Source: Amoebidium appalachense
Taxonomy: Eukaryota; Ichthyosporea
NCBI GenBank assembly: GCA_963693365.1
Contig: CAVNZM010000002.1
Location: 6,138,001 to 6,202,000 of the forward strand
Reading direction: 5' to 3'
Length of the DNA stretch: 64,000 bases
Shown piece by piece: positions 1-12,442 of the stretch. Below the pieces are notes generated by a model that was given only the letters and a program-made list of their open reading frames with translations, searched no databases and had not been told where the DNA came from. Position 1 is the stretch's first letter. Each line of letters begins with the position of its first letter. Made by a program: the position numbers and the translations under genes.

Positions 1-3000
1 TGAGGCGTGGGCCTGGCCGGCCGCCACTCGAGGGCAAGAAGAGGGGCAGGGGCAGGCCCCCACGGTCCCCTGTCTCCACCCCTGGAAACTCCCCTGCAAT
101 GCCCAGGTATGTGTTTGCCCCTTTGAACAAACCCCCCCCCCCCCCCCCCGGGCTCCCCCTCCCTTTTTTCTTTTTTTTGGGCCTCAGGTCACCCTTGTTG
201 TTTGTCTGCCCCACCTGGCGACTAGAGTAGGTTAGTGAGCAACATACCGCCTTCTTCCTGGGGACATATGCACACTTGCAGACACCAGGCCACCACTAAT
301 TACCACCACTCGGGCCGACGAGGATTTTTCCGGGGGGGGGGGGGGGGGGGGGGGGGGTCCGTTGCATCGGGGTCACCAATACAGTGAAGAAAATAAATCC
401 CAATCTGCATGGCTTCAGCAACATTGTGGCACACACATACACACACACCCTTAAACCCCCCCCCCCCCCCCCTCCCGCAGTGTGCACAGCGACAGCAGCA
501 GGGGCAGCAGCAGCTCAAGTGATGAGTGGGACATGAGTGAGGGGGAGCTGAGGCTGAGCAGGGAGGAGAAGAAACTGGCCCTGATCACAATGGCCATACA
601 GCGCATGGAGAAGAACGAGAATAGGAAGAGGCTGCAGAGGGAGAAGAAGGTGTGTTGTGTGTTTGGTTGCTTTCTCTCTATCTCTCGCTCTCTCGCTCTT
701 TTTTTGGGGGGGGGGGGGGGAGAGGGGGGTTGGTTGGTTGAAAGAGTGGGAGAGGGAGAGGGGGGAAGGAGGGGGCAGGGAGGACTATCAAGAGGGGGGG
801 AAAGAGGCAGGGGGGTGGTGGCGGTGGGTGTGTGTGTGTGGGGAGTGGGGGGGGGGGGGGGGGGGGAGGGGGGGTTTGCAGGCCAGGTAGAGCTCTAGGG
901 GAGGGTGGGTTGGGGAAGAATAAAGTTTTATGGACCGGGCCATATGTGAGATTGGCTGGCTAACTGTGTTTTTTTCAACAGCTGCACGATGCAGGGGCAG
1001 GGTTGAAGCGACAAAGAAAGTCCAGCCACAGCAACAACAAGAGCAAAGAGTCGAGCACACCACAACCACCACCACCACCACAACAACAACCGCAACAAAC
1101 TGTAACACAGACCCCTGCACGCTATGGGAGAAAGGCGTGGTTGTCGAGGTTTCTGGAGGAGGAGGAAGCAAATAGTAATGCTAAGGAGCAAGGGCAGAAC
1201 GGAACGGTGCAAAACGGGATGGTGGTGGAAACGAAGAGTGTGTCTAGTGGGGTGGAAAAGGAGGAGGAAAAGATGAAGAAAGCAGAGGTGGAGGGTGGGA
1301 AGGAGGTGGAGAGGGAGAAGGAGGCGGAAAGGAAGGGGGAAAATGAAAGGGAAGCAGAGAGAAAACGAGAAATGGAAAAGGAAGCTGAAAGGAAAAGGGA
1401 AGCTGAGAGGGAAGCTGAGAGAAAACGAGAGGCAGAGAGAGAAGCAGAGCGAAACGGGGAGGCAGAAAGAGAAGCAGAGAGAAAGAGGGAGATTGAGAGG
1501 GAGGCAGAGAGAAAGAGGGAGGTTGAAAGAGAAGCAGAGAGAAAGAGGGAGATTGAGAGAGAAGCAGAAAGAAAACGAGAGGCAGAGAAGGAGTTGGAGA
1601 GGAAAAGGGAGGCAGAGAGAGAAGCAGAAAGGAAACAACGGGAACTCGAAAAGGAGGCAGAACGGAAAAGAGAGCTGGAAAGGGAAGCAGAAAGGAAAAG
1701 GGAGGCTGAGAGGGAAGCAGAAAGAAAAAGGGAAGCAGAGAGAGAAGCAGAAAGGAAAAGGGAAGCAGAGAGAGAAGCTGATAGAAAACGAGAGGCGGAA
1801 AGGGAGGCGGAAAGAAAACGAGAGGCAGAGAGGGAAGTGGAAAGGAGAAGAGAAGCTGAAAGGGATGCAGAGAGAAAGAGGGAGCAAGAGAGGGAGGCAG
1901 AGAGAAAGAGGGAGCAAGAGAGGGAGGCAGAGAGGAAGAGAGAGTCAGAGAAGGAAGTAGAAAGAAAGAGAGAGGCAGAGAAGGAGATGGAAAGGAAACG
2001 AGAGACAGAAAAAGAAGCAGAGAGGAAGAAAGAGAGAGACAGGGAAGGGGAGAAAGAGGCAGAGAGAAAGAGGAAAGAGGCGGAGAGGGCAGAACGAAAG
2101 GATGGGGAGAGGAAAAAAGGCACAGACACTGATTTGGAAAGTAAGAGGGAGGAGAGAAGGAAGGAGGCGAGGAAAGAAGAGGAGGGGGAGCGAAAGCCAA
2201 AACGGGAAGGGGAGGGAGACGGTGAGAGAAGGAAAGACAAGGAAAAACGTAAGGACGGGGAAAGGGAGAAGGACAGAGAGGAAAGGAAGAGGGAAAAAGA
2301 GGGCGGGGGCGATGAGTCGAGAAAACGGGCTCATGACGAAGCATTTGATAGGAAGAAATCCGGAGATGAGGGGAGGAGGAAAGACGGTGGGGAAGGGGAG
2401 GAACCACCAAGGAAAAAGGAAAAGAAACACGATAAGGAGAGGAAGAAGGAGGAGGGAGACAAAGAGGAACGCAGGAAGGAAAAGGAGAAACACGGGTCCA
2501 CGGGCAAGAAAATGGACAGGGATAAGATTAGGGAGGGAGGAGAGGGAGGGGAGAGAAAGAGAGACAGGGAGGGGGAGGAGAAGAAACCCCCCAAGGAGAG
2601 GCCGGAGGGTGCAGAGAGGAAGGAGAAGAGTGTCTTGGATCCCCCACAGCGCCCGGCCCTTCCTTCGGACCCCACAGACTATGCCCCCACACCCACCGAC
2701 CCACAACGCAACCCAAAAACATCCGAACCTGCCCCCCAGGCAACCATAACACAAACAGAGCAGCCTAAAACAACCCCCCCTGCAACTGTAAAACCCCCGC
2801 CACCACAACTACAACCACAACAAGCACAGGGGGGAGATGCGGACGGGGGTGCTGGTGAACCGAAGAAAAAGGTGGTGTCTCTGTCTGCGTACAGAAAACG
2901 TATCGAAGTGCCCAGCACAGACCCCAGGCCATCGACCCCCCCACCGGCCACTGTGGCATTGGTCAGTGCACCGGTGAAAGAGGAGGAGGAGGAGGAGGAG

Positions 3001-3299
3001 ATGGGTGACATAAATTTCAGGTATTAGATCCCCCCCCCCCCCCCCCCCCCCCCCACCCTCCTCCCAAAAAAAAAAAAAAGAAGAAGAGGAGGAGGAGAAG
3101 AAACACGGGGGCATGCACATATGCGAACATACATGGGGTAGGCTTGTGCATATGTGTTTGCTGTGTCACGCCGTTCTTTGCCAAGGCTGTGTGTCAGCGC
3201 ATGTTGGTGTTGGTTTGTGTTGCCGTGCCTCTGCTCTGTAGATACGATTCAGGGCTGCCAGCATTGCCAGTGCCTTTTATGTCCTTATGGGAGTGTTGA
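1..3299 (+). CDS. KMT2E/SETD5-like chromatin protein, C-terminal part (5' end outside window)
   Basis: Exons 1-106, 481-649 and 982-3020 join in one frame; a last exon 3242-3299 is possible. Exon 1 carries an AT-hook-like run (KKRGRGRPPR). Exon 2 is acidic/serine-rich and then reads SREEKKLALITMAIQRMEK, which resembles the conserved segment after the SET domain in KMT2E/SETD5 proteins. Near the C-terminus KKKVVSLSAYRKR resembles their KKKVSLLEYRKR motif. Between them, about residues coded at 1270-2100, lies a near-perfect Glu/Arg/Lys heptad array expected to form a single alpha helix, followed by a long Lys/Glu and then Pro/Gln-rich region. The SET and PHD domains would lie upstream and are not seen. 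If the GTATTAG at 3021 is a donor, translation continues to 3299 (adds RYDSGLPALPVPFMSLWEC); otherwise it stops at 3027. The family call rests on two short motifs, so it is moderate. Confidence 0.6.
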
Positions 3300-3419
3300 C
3301 TTGCAAGCACCCGGGGGACGGGGAGGGGGGGGGTCACGAAGCGTGTGTGAAAGGCGAGTGTGTGTGCACGTGTAAGCCCAGTGGCCACAGTCCACTGCAG
3401 GGTCACCTTTTTAGGCTCC

Positions 3420-3452
<33 letters not shown>

Positions 3453-3527
3453 ACCACCACCACCAAAACACACACACACACGGCACCCACTCACCATTTT
3501 TCCACCCCTCCACCCTCCCAACTGCCT

Positions 3528-3594
<67 letters not shown>

Positions 3595-3986
3595 CTTGCT
3601 GCGCAACATTATGGAGGGTCAGGCACATCTTCACCGCAGTCCCCCACCATCCACACACAGTGGGGGGGAGGGGGATTCCAAGAGGCGAGACAAGAGGTCA
3701 CGGTGGGGGCCTGCAGACGGGCCGGATGCCCCCCCGTTGTGATACTGCACGTGCAGACACACGCTGTACGTGCATGCGCCCCCTCACACGTACAGACATG
3801 TGGTGTCGTGAATTTGTATTGTACATTTGTTCACCCCCCCCCCCCCCCCCCCCTCCCCCCCCCCCCCCCCCCCCCCGGCCTAAAAAAGACAATAACAAAA
3901 AAAAAAAAAAAAAAAAAAAAGGACCCACACACACACACACGCGTGCGCATGCTCCGAAGAATCGGCCCACTGCTGTGAAGTGTTTT

Positions 3987-4030
<44 letters not shown>

Positions 4031-5672
4031 AAAAAAATTAAATAAATAATAATAACAATAATAAATAATAAAAAAAACACCCACCCAACCGTCAACGTAC
4101 ATCAAGCATGCTGGTGGTGGTGTGGGCAGTGGGGGCTTGTGGTTGCCTTATGGGCCCAGTGGGTGCCATGGGGCAGTGGGAGTGGCTTTGATTCACGGGA
4201 CGAATGTTTTGTCTTGGTGTGTGCCTGTGTATCGCGCTATGGAAGGTGGTCGTTCACGTGCTTACCATAAAAATTGAGAGCGGTTTTTACTGAGTACAGA
4301 GGCAGGAGGGAGGGAAGGGAATTGGGCCTCTTCTGTCACGTGAACATTGTCCTTTTGGCAGACAGCATGTTTGATTCTTCGTTTTTGTTTTTGTTTTAGT
4401 TTGTTTATTTTTATTCTATTCTATTTTATTGAATATTATTTTTTGGGGGTGAGGAGGGTTGCTAACTGACGCTCTTGGCTTGCAGGATTTATATATATAT
4501 ATGCACGAATGTGATTGGATGCAGGTCAGGCGACACCTGTGGCACTACACCATTACAGCGCTGCAGATGACATATGAGAAATAGGTTGGGAATGAAAGTA
4601 TGTTTGGAGAATGCATGCACACCCCACTGATCTTTTTTGGCCGCAGGGGCATTATATTAGGTTTATTAACGCGACTGTGTGGCAATCCAGTGGTTTTTCA
4701 CAGTTGTCTTATATTACAATTCGTGCCAAATTGTCCTGAGATGTGTAGAGGTTATGTTAGGTTACGTGGATTTATTTTGTTTTGTTGCTGTTTCGAAAAT
4801 GCTGTTTCACCAGGCACCACCAACCATTGGCTCGTGGTCCATTCAATGATGGTATGACTGTTGCATGTATGATTGGATACGACCATTTATGGTGTGAATG
4901 GGACATGTATGATTGGATACACCCATATATGGCATGAATGGGGCATGTATGATTGACTACACACACATATGGTGTGCAGACAGATGGGCTGTGTTAGGTG
5001 AAAAGTTGGCGGTGATATGAGCGATCAGTAAAGCGTAAATCGAACTGCCAACACTTGTCTGCGTGATTTTTCCATTCCTTCCCTCCCCCCCCCCCCCCCC
5101 CCCCCCCCCCCCGCCCGTCCCCCTCCCCCCCTGGAAAAAAAAAAAAAAGAAAAGAAAAATGCGTACACATTGTAGCATATGTACACACACACACACAAAA
5201 AGAATGGGTAAAAAAAAAAAAGCACGAATTGAGGAGGACACAAAAGGCGCACATTATTAGCTATAGAGCGCACACACTCGCACATATGTACACACATCTA
5301 TGAAATTGCATGCATGTATGCATGTACATGTCACTAATATTTGAGATGAACTTGTATTGTAAGGCCATCATGCACTTTGTTTCACAATTCTTCGTACCGA
5401 GGAGCCGCGGCCCAAAGACAAAAAGGAAAAAAACTGTCTGAAGGGAAAGTAAGGCTCACGTCCATCTGACCTGATCTAGCGGGACGATTGCGCAAACAAT
5501 ATCCCTATACCAACTTTGCTCCGCCGGAGTCGCACGTGGACATGTGCACAATTGCAACACGACCAAGTCACTGACAGACTGAAGTTCTCGCTTGCGCAGG
5601 TCATGAGCTAACTTGTTGTTGCGATTACTTTTTTCAACCCATCCCACGTGTTAGTTTCAGCACCACTTAGAC
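3300..5672. other. Intergenic region without a convincing gene
   Basis: It contains C-runs joined to A-runs (about 3421-3450, 3836-3920, 3991-4037 and 5090-5150), a (CA)n tract at 3532-3592, an AT-rich stretch at 4380-4440 and a 40-bp tandem repeat at 4864-4976. ORFs here translate these simple repeats. The last 250 bp before 5673 are of ordinary composition and probably hold the promoter of the next gene. Confidence 0.6.
4864..4976 (+). repeat. 40-bp tandem repeat, three copies
   Basis: Units start at 4864, 4904 and 4944. Each opens with CATGTATGATTG and ends in a variant of ATATGG(T/C)(G/A)TG. The third copy is more diverged. Confidence 0.8.
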
Positions 5673-5849
5673 ATGGGCAAGCCCACGGTGGCGGCCAAGG
5701 CCGCGTCTGTGCCGCCAAAGGTGAAGGGGCGGCCCAAGAGTGGAAAGGTCTGGAAGGAGGAGAAGCAGAGGTGCGTGAGGGCTGGGCTGGCAAACTCGCA
5801 GTGCACGCGGGAGGGAGGTGGGGAAGGGCGGTGGGGTGGGTGGGTGGGT

Positions 5850-5887
<38 letters not shown>

Positions 5888-6182
5888 AGCACATGGGCGT
5901 TTTGGTCCATCAGTGTAGGCACTGCGCATGTGCAACCATCCACACTCAAGGACCTACACACGAACACAGATACAGACTCGCAGCCGTGTGTCTCTCAACT
6001 CAACGAGACACACGCACACAGCCACATGAAGAAGCACGACGAAAGCACGCTATGGAAAGAATTGCGCTGGCAGCTACGCACGCAAACACGCCTTTCCTGA
6101 TACGCAAACGTTGTAGGGCGGACACAGACCAGAACGCACGTCCGCACATACCACGCACACACACAGAAACGCAAACACACAC

Positions 6183-6213
<31 letters not shown>

Positions 6214-6228
6214 AACACACACACACGT

Positions 6229-6277
<49 letters not shown>

Positions 6278-7314
6278 GCCTTGGTTCGATGCTCAATAAG
6301 CAAGCTAAGCCCTGACATATTTGAGCACTAGAGATGAGACAAGTCAACAAAATGTCAGGTGCATGATGGGCTCTTGAGTCGCTTTCACTTCTCCCGGGCA
6401 CACACACGCACACGGCACACAGACGCATAGGCAAGATGCGTAGCGAGCTGGGCAGTGCTGGATAGCACGCACGTGGAACTTGTGAATATTCTCTGTGCCA
6501 CTTGTTGTTCTTTTAAGGGTGGTCATTACGAACCTGCCTGTTATCAACTTACCTGGTGCCTCCGCTTTGGACCAAACCACACCTATACACATACCACACA
6601 GTGCTTCCCCCCCTTCCCCCCCACCCCGCTCCCCTTCCTCTAAGCCCCCCCCCTTTCAAAAAGCAATATGGCAAGGGAAGGGGAAAACACAGACGTACAC
6701 AAACACTTCTACATGCGCGCACAGACACACACAGAGTTACACAGTCGCGTTCAACTCACCCCCCCTCCCACACAGCCCCCCCCCTGCATAAGCAACCCTG
6801 CTCGTCTCTGATCAAGACGGGTGACCTACTCATGTTCAAGTGAAACAGTATCTGAGTTGGGTTTCGTTAACGAGGGGAATAGGTCGAAACTCGGGTACTG
6901 TGGATGACGTGGGCCCCCCCTGAGGATGGGCTCTGCTTATTATGCATACTCTTTATGTATGGCTTGCATTCTGCATCGTGTTATCCGTTTGTTCTTGTGT
7001 ACTTCGTACTTTTTGACGCATTCAAACCCCCCCCCCCCCCCACACACACACACACACACACACACGCACGCACACAAGCGTTCACCAGGGCACATACATC
7101 TCACATGCACTTAAAACGCACGGCACACACACACAAAAAAAATGCACACACACACACACACACTAACACTACCTTGCAGGTTCTCTTCTCTGGTTGGGGT
7201 TAAGGCCCTGAGGAAGAGTTTTGCGGTGAAGCAAAAGGAGAGGGAGGAGAAGGCGAGACTGAAGGCAATTGCTAAAGAGCTGCTGGAGGCACAGAAGAAA
7301 GAGAAGGAGGTGTG

Positions 7315-7345
<31 letters not shown>

Positions 7346-7700
7346 GAAGTTGTGGAAGGAGGGGGGTACGGGTGGGCAGTGGGGGGGGGGGGGGGGAGGG
7401 GGAAGAAGGGAGGGATTATATGTGGATGAGTGGTATGAGTCGGGGTTTGGGTTACTTTTTGGGTTACTTGACGGGGTTCTGAGATGCAAAGCCGTGAGTG
7501 GGTGGTGGGGTGGGGTGGGGAAGGGGGGTGGGGGGGGGGGGGGGGGGGGTCGGTGCACATGTTTAAAGTGTGTGGATAGGTGAAACGCACGTACGCGTGT
7601 GTAGTGGTGATGGGGTATTAAGGTGTAGGTCGGATGAGGGCGTGGTGAGGGTGGGCGAGTTGTAGGTGCACATCATATCGGTGTGTCGACGGGTGGGCTG

Positions 7701-7734
<34 letters not shown>

Positions 7735-8505
7735 CGGTTTGTGACATGAAAAAATGTCAGTGTGTGTGTGTGTGTGTGTGTAAGAGCCCGCGGGGGGGGG
7801 GGGGGGGGGGGGGGGATAAAAATGGGCATTAGTAACATGGGCATACCAGAGCATGTGGCTGAGACGATGTGGGGGCCAAGGTGTTGGCCCACTGGTTGAG
7901 TGTGTTTGCTTGCAGTGGGGTTGGTGGTGATATGATGTGGTGGTGGATTGGTGGAGAAGGGGGAGGGGGGAGGGGGGGGGGGGGAAGGGGGATGTTGAGG
8001 TAAGTGTGCAAATGGTTTGCTGACTGGTGTTGGTAACATGGACAGGACAAGAGACTGCGGAGGGAGGAGCAGGAGAAGAGGCGGCTGGAGAATGAAAAGA
8101 AGAACGAGATAGTGCAGAAGGTAGGGGGTGTGATGGCTTAAGGGGGGACATGAGAATTATTGGGGCACTATGGTACGCAGTCACGTGGGTTGGTGGGCAT
8201 GGCACTGGGACACGTGTTTGGCTAAGACCACGCATGCACTTAGAGAGTGGATATGAAGAGGGGTGTTGCTACGCAGGCAGAGACTTATTCATTTTTTCAC
8301 GTACACATGCACCCACCCACCCACACATACACACACACACACTTGGACACGTGGACACATGGACAATCCCTTCACGGGCACACGCGTCTGCCCGCATATC
8401 TGTCCCGGGATACTAAAAGATAGATTGGCAGTTTAAAAACGATAATCATCAGTATCAACCTCTATTATCAAAAATCTAAACTCATGAGTATCAAAATCTT
8501 CATAC

Positions 8506-8539
<34 letters not shown>

Positions 8540-9245
8540 TCTCTCTCTCCAAAACAAAAGGGGGGAGGGGAGGGGGGGCAGCTGAAAAGGGGGGTAAAAA
8601 GGCAGCTGGAAGGGATTTCTTTTTTTATTTTATTGTTTTCTTTCCTTTTCCTCGACCCCCTTTTCCCCTCAGACATCTTTACTTCCATGTGACCGGGCAT
8701 GGTTGCTCTGTGTCGTGCATCTGTAAGCACATACGCATTTTTACAGATACGCATTTTTCGCCGCACTGCATTAGTTTGCACACACATCTTCGTCGTTCTG
8801 CTCACCTTGCTTGCATAAGCAACCCTGCTCGTCTTTGATCAAGACGGGTTGACCCACCCAAGTTCAGTTGATGCTGCTGTCTGAGTTGGAGCGTCGTATA
8901 TACGCGGGCTAAGGGGTCGAAACTCAGACGCAATTGATGACTTGGGCCCTCCCTGAGGATGGGCTCTGCTTATGACGCATACTGTGCGCATGGCTGATGC
9001 TGCATACTTGAATGTTTGCCTTTGCATGTGTCCTGCACCATGCTTCTCATCGTGTATGCGTACTTCGTACTGTGTTCCGCATTCAAAACCCCCCTACACA
9101 CACACACACACGTGTTCTATCGTGTTGTGTTCTTGTACTCGAGTAGTGTTTGTGTAACAACGAACTGACTGGGGCTGTGCAGATCTCGACCAGCAAGGTG
9201 AAGAAGATGAGCCGCAAGCAGCTGCGCACTATCAAGAAGGCCTGA
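5673..9245 (+). CDS. CCDC86: CCDC86/Cgr1-type nucleolar rRNA-processing protein
   Basis: Four exons, 5673-5770, 7180-7309, 8046-8120 and 9183-9245, give a complete 121-residue protein. All junctions are GT-AG and all phases agree. The N-terminus has [18 protein letters not shown], which matches the family signature (KSGRVWK...KRFS). The middle is a long charged coiled coil ([17 protein letters not shown]), and the end ([16 protein letters not shown]) matches the conserved KxLRxIxK tail. Yeast Cgr1 acts in the nucleolus in 60S ribosome assembly; human CCDC86 is also nucleolar. The length is near that of fungal Cgr1 and shorter than the human protein, which has a long N-terminal extension. The start is the only ATG before the motif. 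Intron 1 (5771-7179) holds G-runs, (CA)n and one dispersed element; intron 3 holds another. Confidence 0.93.
6786..7040 (+). mobile_element. Dispersed SINE-like element ending in poly-C, short subfamily
   Basis: It starts near GCATAAGCAACCCTGCTCG, carries GGTCGAAACTC (like a tRNA B-box) at about 6880, and ends GCATTCAAA followed by a C-run and (CA)n. A close relative lies inverted at 62918-63165. It sits in intron 1 of the CCDC86-like gene. No coding capacity is seen. Confidence 0.7.
8670..9097 (+). mobile_element. Dispersed SINE-like element ending in poly-C, long subfamily
   Basis: This copy shares several hundred bases with those at 33401-34088 and 36652-37210. It includes the palindromic GTCTTTGATCAAGAC block, GGGTCGAAACTC at 8914-8925, and the end TTCCGCATTCAAAACCCCC followed by (AC)n. 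It lies in intron 3 of the CCDC86-like gene in the sense orientation. Confidence 0.75.
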
Positions 9246-9597
9246 GCTTAATGCACTATTATCTTTTTGTCTATTAGTAGACTAACTAACGTGCACACAC
9301 GAAACATGCGAGATGGAAGTGGATGGAAGAAGTACACACGTGCACGCAAAGAGGCTTCATGTTGGATCATACACGGAGTTACAGAGCAAGACAGTAATCA
9401 CCTGGACCAGAGCAAGAGCTAGAGAGAAAAGAAAGGCCTAGAAGCTTCAACACGCGCACAAATAAGCATCGGTATGAATGTCGGGAGTGGTCGGGTGCCC
9501 GTTTGTCTGCACAGGCCGCAGAAACTGCAATTTCCGTAAAAGGTTAACAATAAAAAAAACTACACAACTTCTGTACCATATGCACTGAGCCGCCCCG

Positions 9598-9630
<33 letters not shown>

Positions 9631-9806
9631 ACCTTTACCCGTGACCCACCCACCCCATCCTCCGATTCAGAACACAAATGCACACACAACTTTGCCCTTC
9701 CCTTCATTTCCGATGGCATCTCCCCTACCTAGACCTCTGTCCCCCCTCCTCCCCCCCCCTTGATTTAAGCAATTCCCATCAGATTCTGTATGTCGCAAAG
9801 CGTCTA

Positions 9807-9932
9807 CCCAGCCGTGCCGTTGAGAACTAGGATCAGAAAAACACGGGGGGTATGACCTCCACCCCTCCAAACAAGCCTATTGACATTGACGAGCCATTGC
9901 GAATTAAGCCAAGTGACACCTAGTCGCCCGCT
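9807..9932 (-). pseudogene. Decayed fragment of an SNG1/DUF3533-like gene
   Basis: The segment aligns along its length with about 13052-13195 inside the intact SNG1-like gene. Shared blocks include CACGGGGGG, CTCCAAACA.GCCTATTG, GACGAGCCATTGC and CACC.AGTCGCCCGC. About 25-30 bp present in the intact gene after GCCTATTG are missing, and there are other small indels, so the frame is broken. It lies about 3 kb from the intact gene in the same orientation. No further homologous exons were seen around it. Confidence 0.8.
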
Positions 9933-10044
9933 GATGTTTTAGAGTATTCTTGCATCCACTACGGTAGCCAGGCATGCATGCGCACCGACGTGTAAAAATA
10001 TAATGTCAAAACCCAACAAGAAAAGAAGCCGCTACTGCCCTCCA

Positions 10045-10139
10045 CCACTGCGGCCCCCGTGTGCTCCACAGCACGCCGTGGCCGCAGTGGAGCACACGGG
10101 GGCCGCAGTGGCCGCTGTGGAGCACACGGGGGCCGCAGT
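10045..10139. repeat. Perfect 25-bp inverted repeat plus a third arm
   Basis: The arm at 10045-10069 is the exact reverse complement of 10087-10111, with a 17-base spacer. A third copy (23 bp) follows in direct orientation at 10117-10139. A transcript could fold either way. Confidence 0.9.
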
Positions 10140-10283
10140 AGTGTACACTTGGAGATGAGGGGGCCAGTCTTGAAGCCAGCAGGCCATAGGGTACATGGGC
10201 CGTGTATGTGACGAGACCGATACCCAGTCCGCCGCCACCGAAGTGTTCTGAGCCCCCTCTCCCACGTCCGAGTCCTGTCTTGA

Positions 10284-10520
10284 CGCCGGCAATTTTATGA
10301 AAAACTGATTCCTTTATATACCCCCGATTTTCCAAGTAACGATTTGATTGTGGGACAAAATCGACTTTCTAGGGCGTTTTTGATTGGTGGTGCATCTCCA
10401 AAGATCCTGCCGGCGATCGATGATCTCCCTTCTCTCGTGGTTTTCACTGGCTTTGACTGCACTAACATTCACACTAAGCTTATGTACAAGAAAAGGCCTG
10501 TTGTTTCTACGTTTCCTTAA
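10284..10520 (+). other. Open frame of 78 codons without start codon; possible exon or relic
   Basis: The frame is open from just after a TGA at 10281 to a TAA at 10518. Its product has normal composition, unlike the surrounding repeat translations, and includes FLIGGASPKILPAIDD and LVVFTGFDCTNIHTKL. The first Met is near the end, so it would be an internal exon or gene fragment. I do not recognise a family. Confidence 0.3.
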
Positions 10521-11100
10521 TCGATCTAGTAATACCTCTTTTACAGCTGTCTAGAATAATAGCAAGAATAACCAGTAATATAAGCTGCAAAGTACTGAAG
10601 TAGGCGTTTTCTTTAACACGTATACTTTCACAGTGCACGTGTGCCATGATCCGATGTTGAAGTGCACATCTACAGTTTCGAAATCCAAGTGCAATTGGCA
10701 ACTTTTGCTTGACCACAATGGCACAACAGCACAACACGGATCATGCTGCTTTTGGTTTCACCCCTAGTGTGTAACTGTCCTCTATGTCCCCACACCCTGT
10801 TCCCTGCTGCCGATTGCACCTGTTTAACGTTGTATACTGTAGCCTTTTATTACCATTGATACGAACTAGCTACTCAGTCTGTACATGTGTACACACACCG
10901 GACACACGGAACATGTTTCATGGACGGGGATACTATATCAAGGTGCTTGCCAAGCTTTGCAGGCCTTTAACATTCAAAACGCCGCATTTTGATGGCAGAG
11001 TTGGCCTCGGCTAATGTCACTGAGGTCTTGATTCCCTTCCTCCCGGGCCCCCTCTCCCCTCTCCCCCCTCCCCCTCCTCCCCCTCCTCCCCCTCCCTCCC

Positions 11101-11131
<31 letters not shown>

Positions 11132-11278
11132 AAAATAAATAAAAAAAATACACAAAGGTAAAACAAAACAAAGAATTTCAAGTTGTACACAGTGTACTAG
11201 TACACACGGTGCACCTGCTAATAACTATCGTGCCATTGTCTTGACATATCCATCACCCCCCCCCCCCCCCCCTCCCCT

Positions 11279-11332
<54 letters not shown>

Positions 11333-12409
11333 CGGCCCCCACCCCCCCACACACACGTGCGCGCACAAAAATCCCTTTCGAATTCCTAATTTTATTTCAA
11401 CCCCTCCTTCCCCCCTCCCTCCCCCCCCCCCCCCCCCCAGCTCTCTCCCGAGACTCTCTCTCCCCCTCCACCCCCTCCCCCCAAAAGAAGGGAAAAAAGC
11501 CTTTTCCCCTTCGTCCCTCCTACCTCGTGCTTCCAACGCACGTCCAAGCACAATCCTTTGGCGGCCGTGCATGGCCTTCATTTTCGATGGAATTCTCCCC
11601 CCATCCTCCCCCTCCCCCCTCTTCTCCTGCGTCCTTGCTCCCCCTATCTCCGGCCTGCTAATATTAATGATGTGACCATCGATTTTTTTATCAAGTCTGC
11701 ATATTATGAAACCACAGAAAAAAAAGTAGGAATATGATGGTAACACATTCAATCCACAATCATTACATACACGAACTGTGGCACCTGCACACGTAGGAGC
11801 ATCAGGAGGCTGGAATTCGAATCTGTGCAAACGTGTTACGATATGTATACAAGTTTGGCGCAAACAAATTATGTTAGAGACAACAGCACCTTTTCGTTAT
11901 CATCTGCATGCATTAATATTCAGTTCCCCCCTGCCTCCACGACCGTTTTGCGCATACTGACTCTTCCCCCCCCCCCCCACCCCCCCCCCCCCCCCCAAAA
12001 AAAAAAAAAAAAAAAAAACGCAAAAAAAATAAAAATAATAATAATAAAATAAACTTTAAGAAAGGGTAAAAGAAAGGGAAGAAAAAGAAGAGGGAAAGGG
12101 TTGGAATCTCCAGGGCCCCGACAGTCACACCAACGCATGGCAATGCACCACCGGTCCTTACCAGTCCAAAAAACAGGGTCAGATAACTGTAACCGTAGCT
12201 GATTGTTACACTTTTATGCATGTGACACCCGTGTGCAAATCTACACCTCATGTTCACCATCCACACATATGACCCGAAAAACAATTACGAATACCATGAG
12301 AGTTATCAAGACGAACGGAAATCATCGTTTTCACATGATTATTGCCATTATGATAGTATGTACAGATGGTTGGAGGTGCTTCCGAAGAATTTCACTAGAG
12401 ACACAAAAG

Positions 12410-12442
<33 letters not shown>

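Noticed and set aside
928-2410. Long antisense ORFs opposite the Glu/Arg array
   Set aside because: The near-pure purine coding strand has few stops on its complement; the antisense products are Leu/Ser/Phe/Pro strings with no domain.
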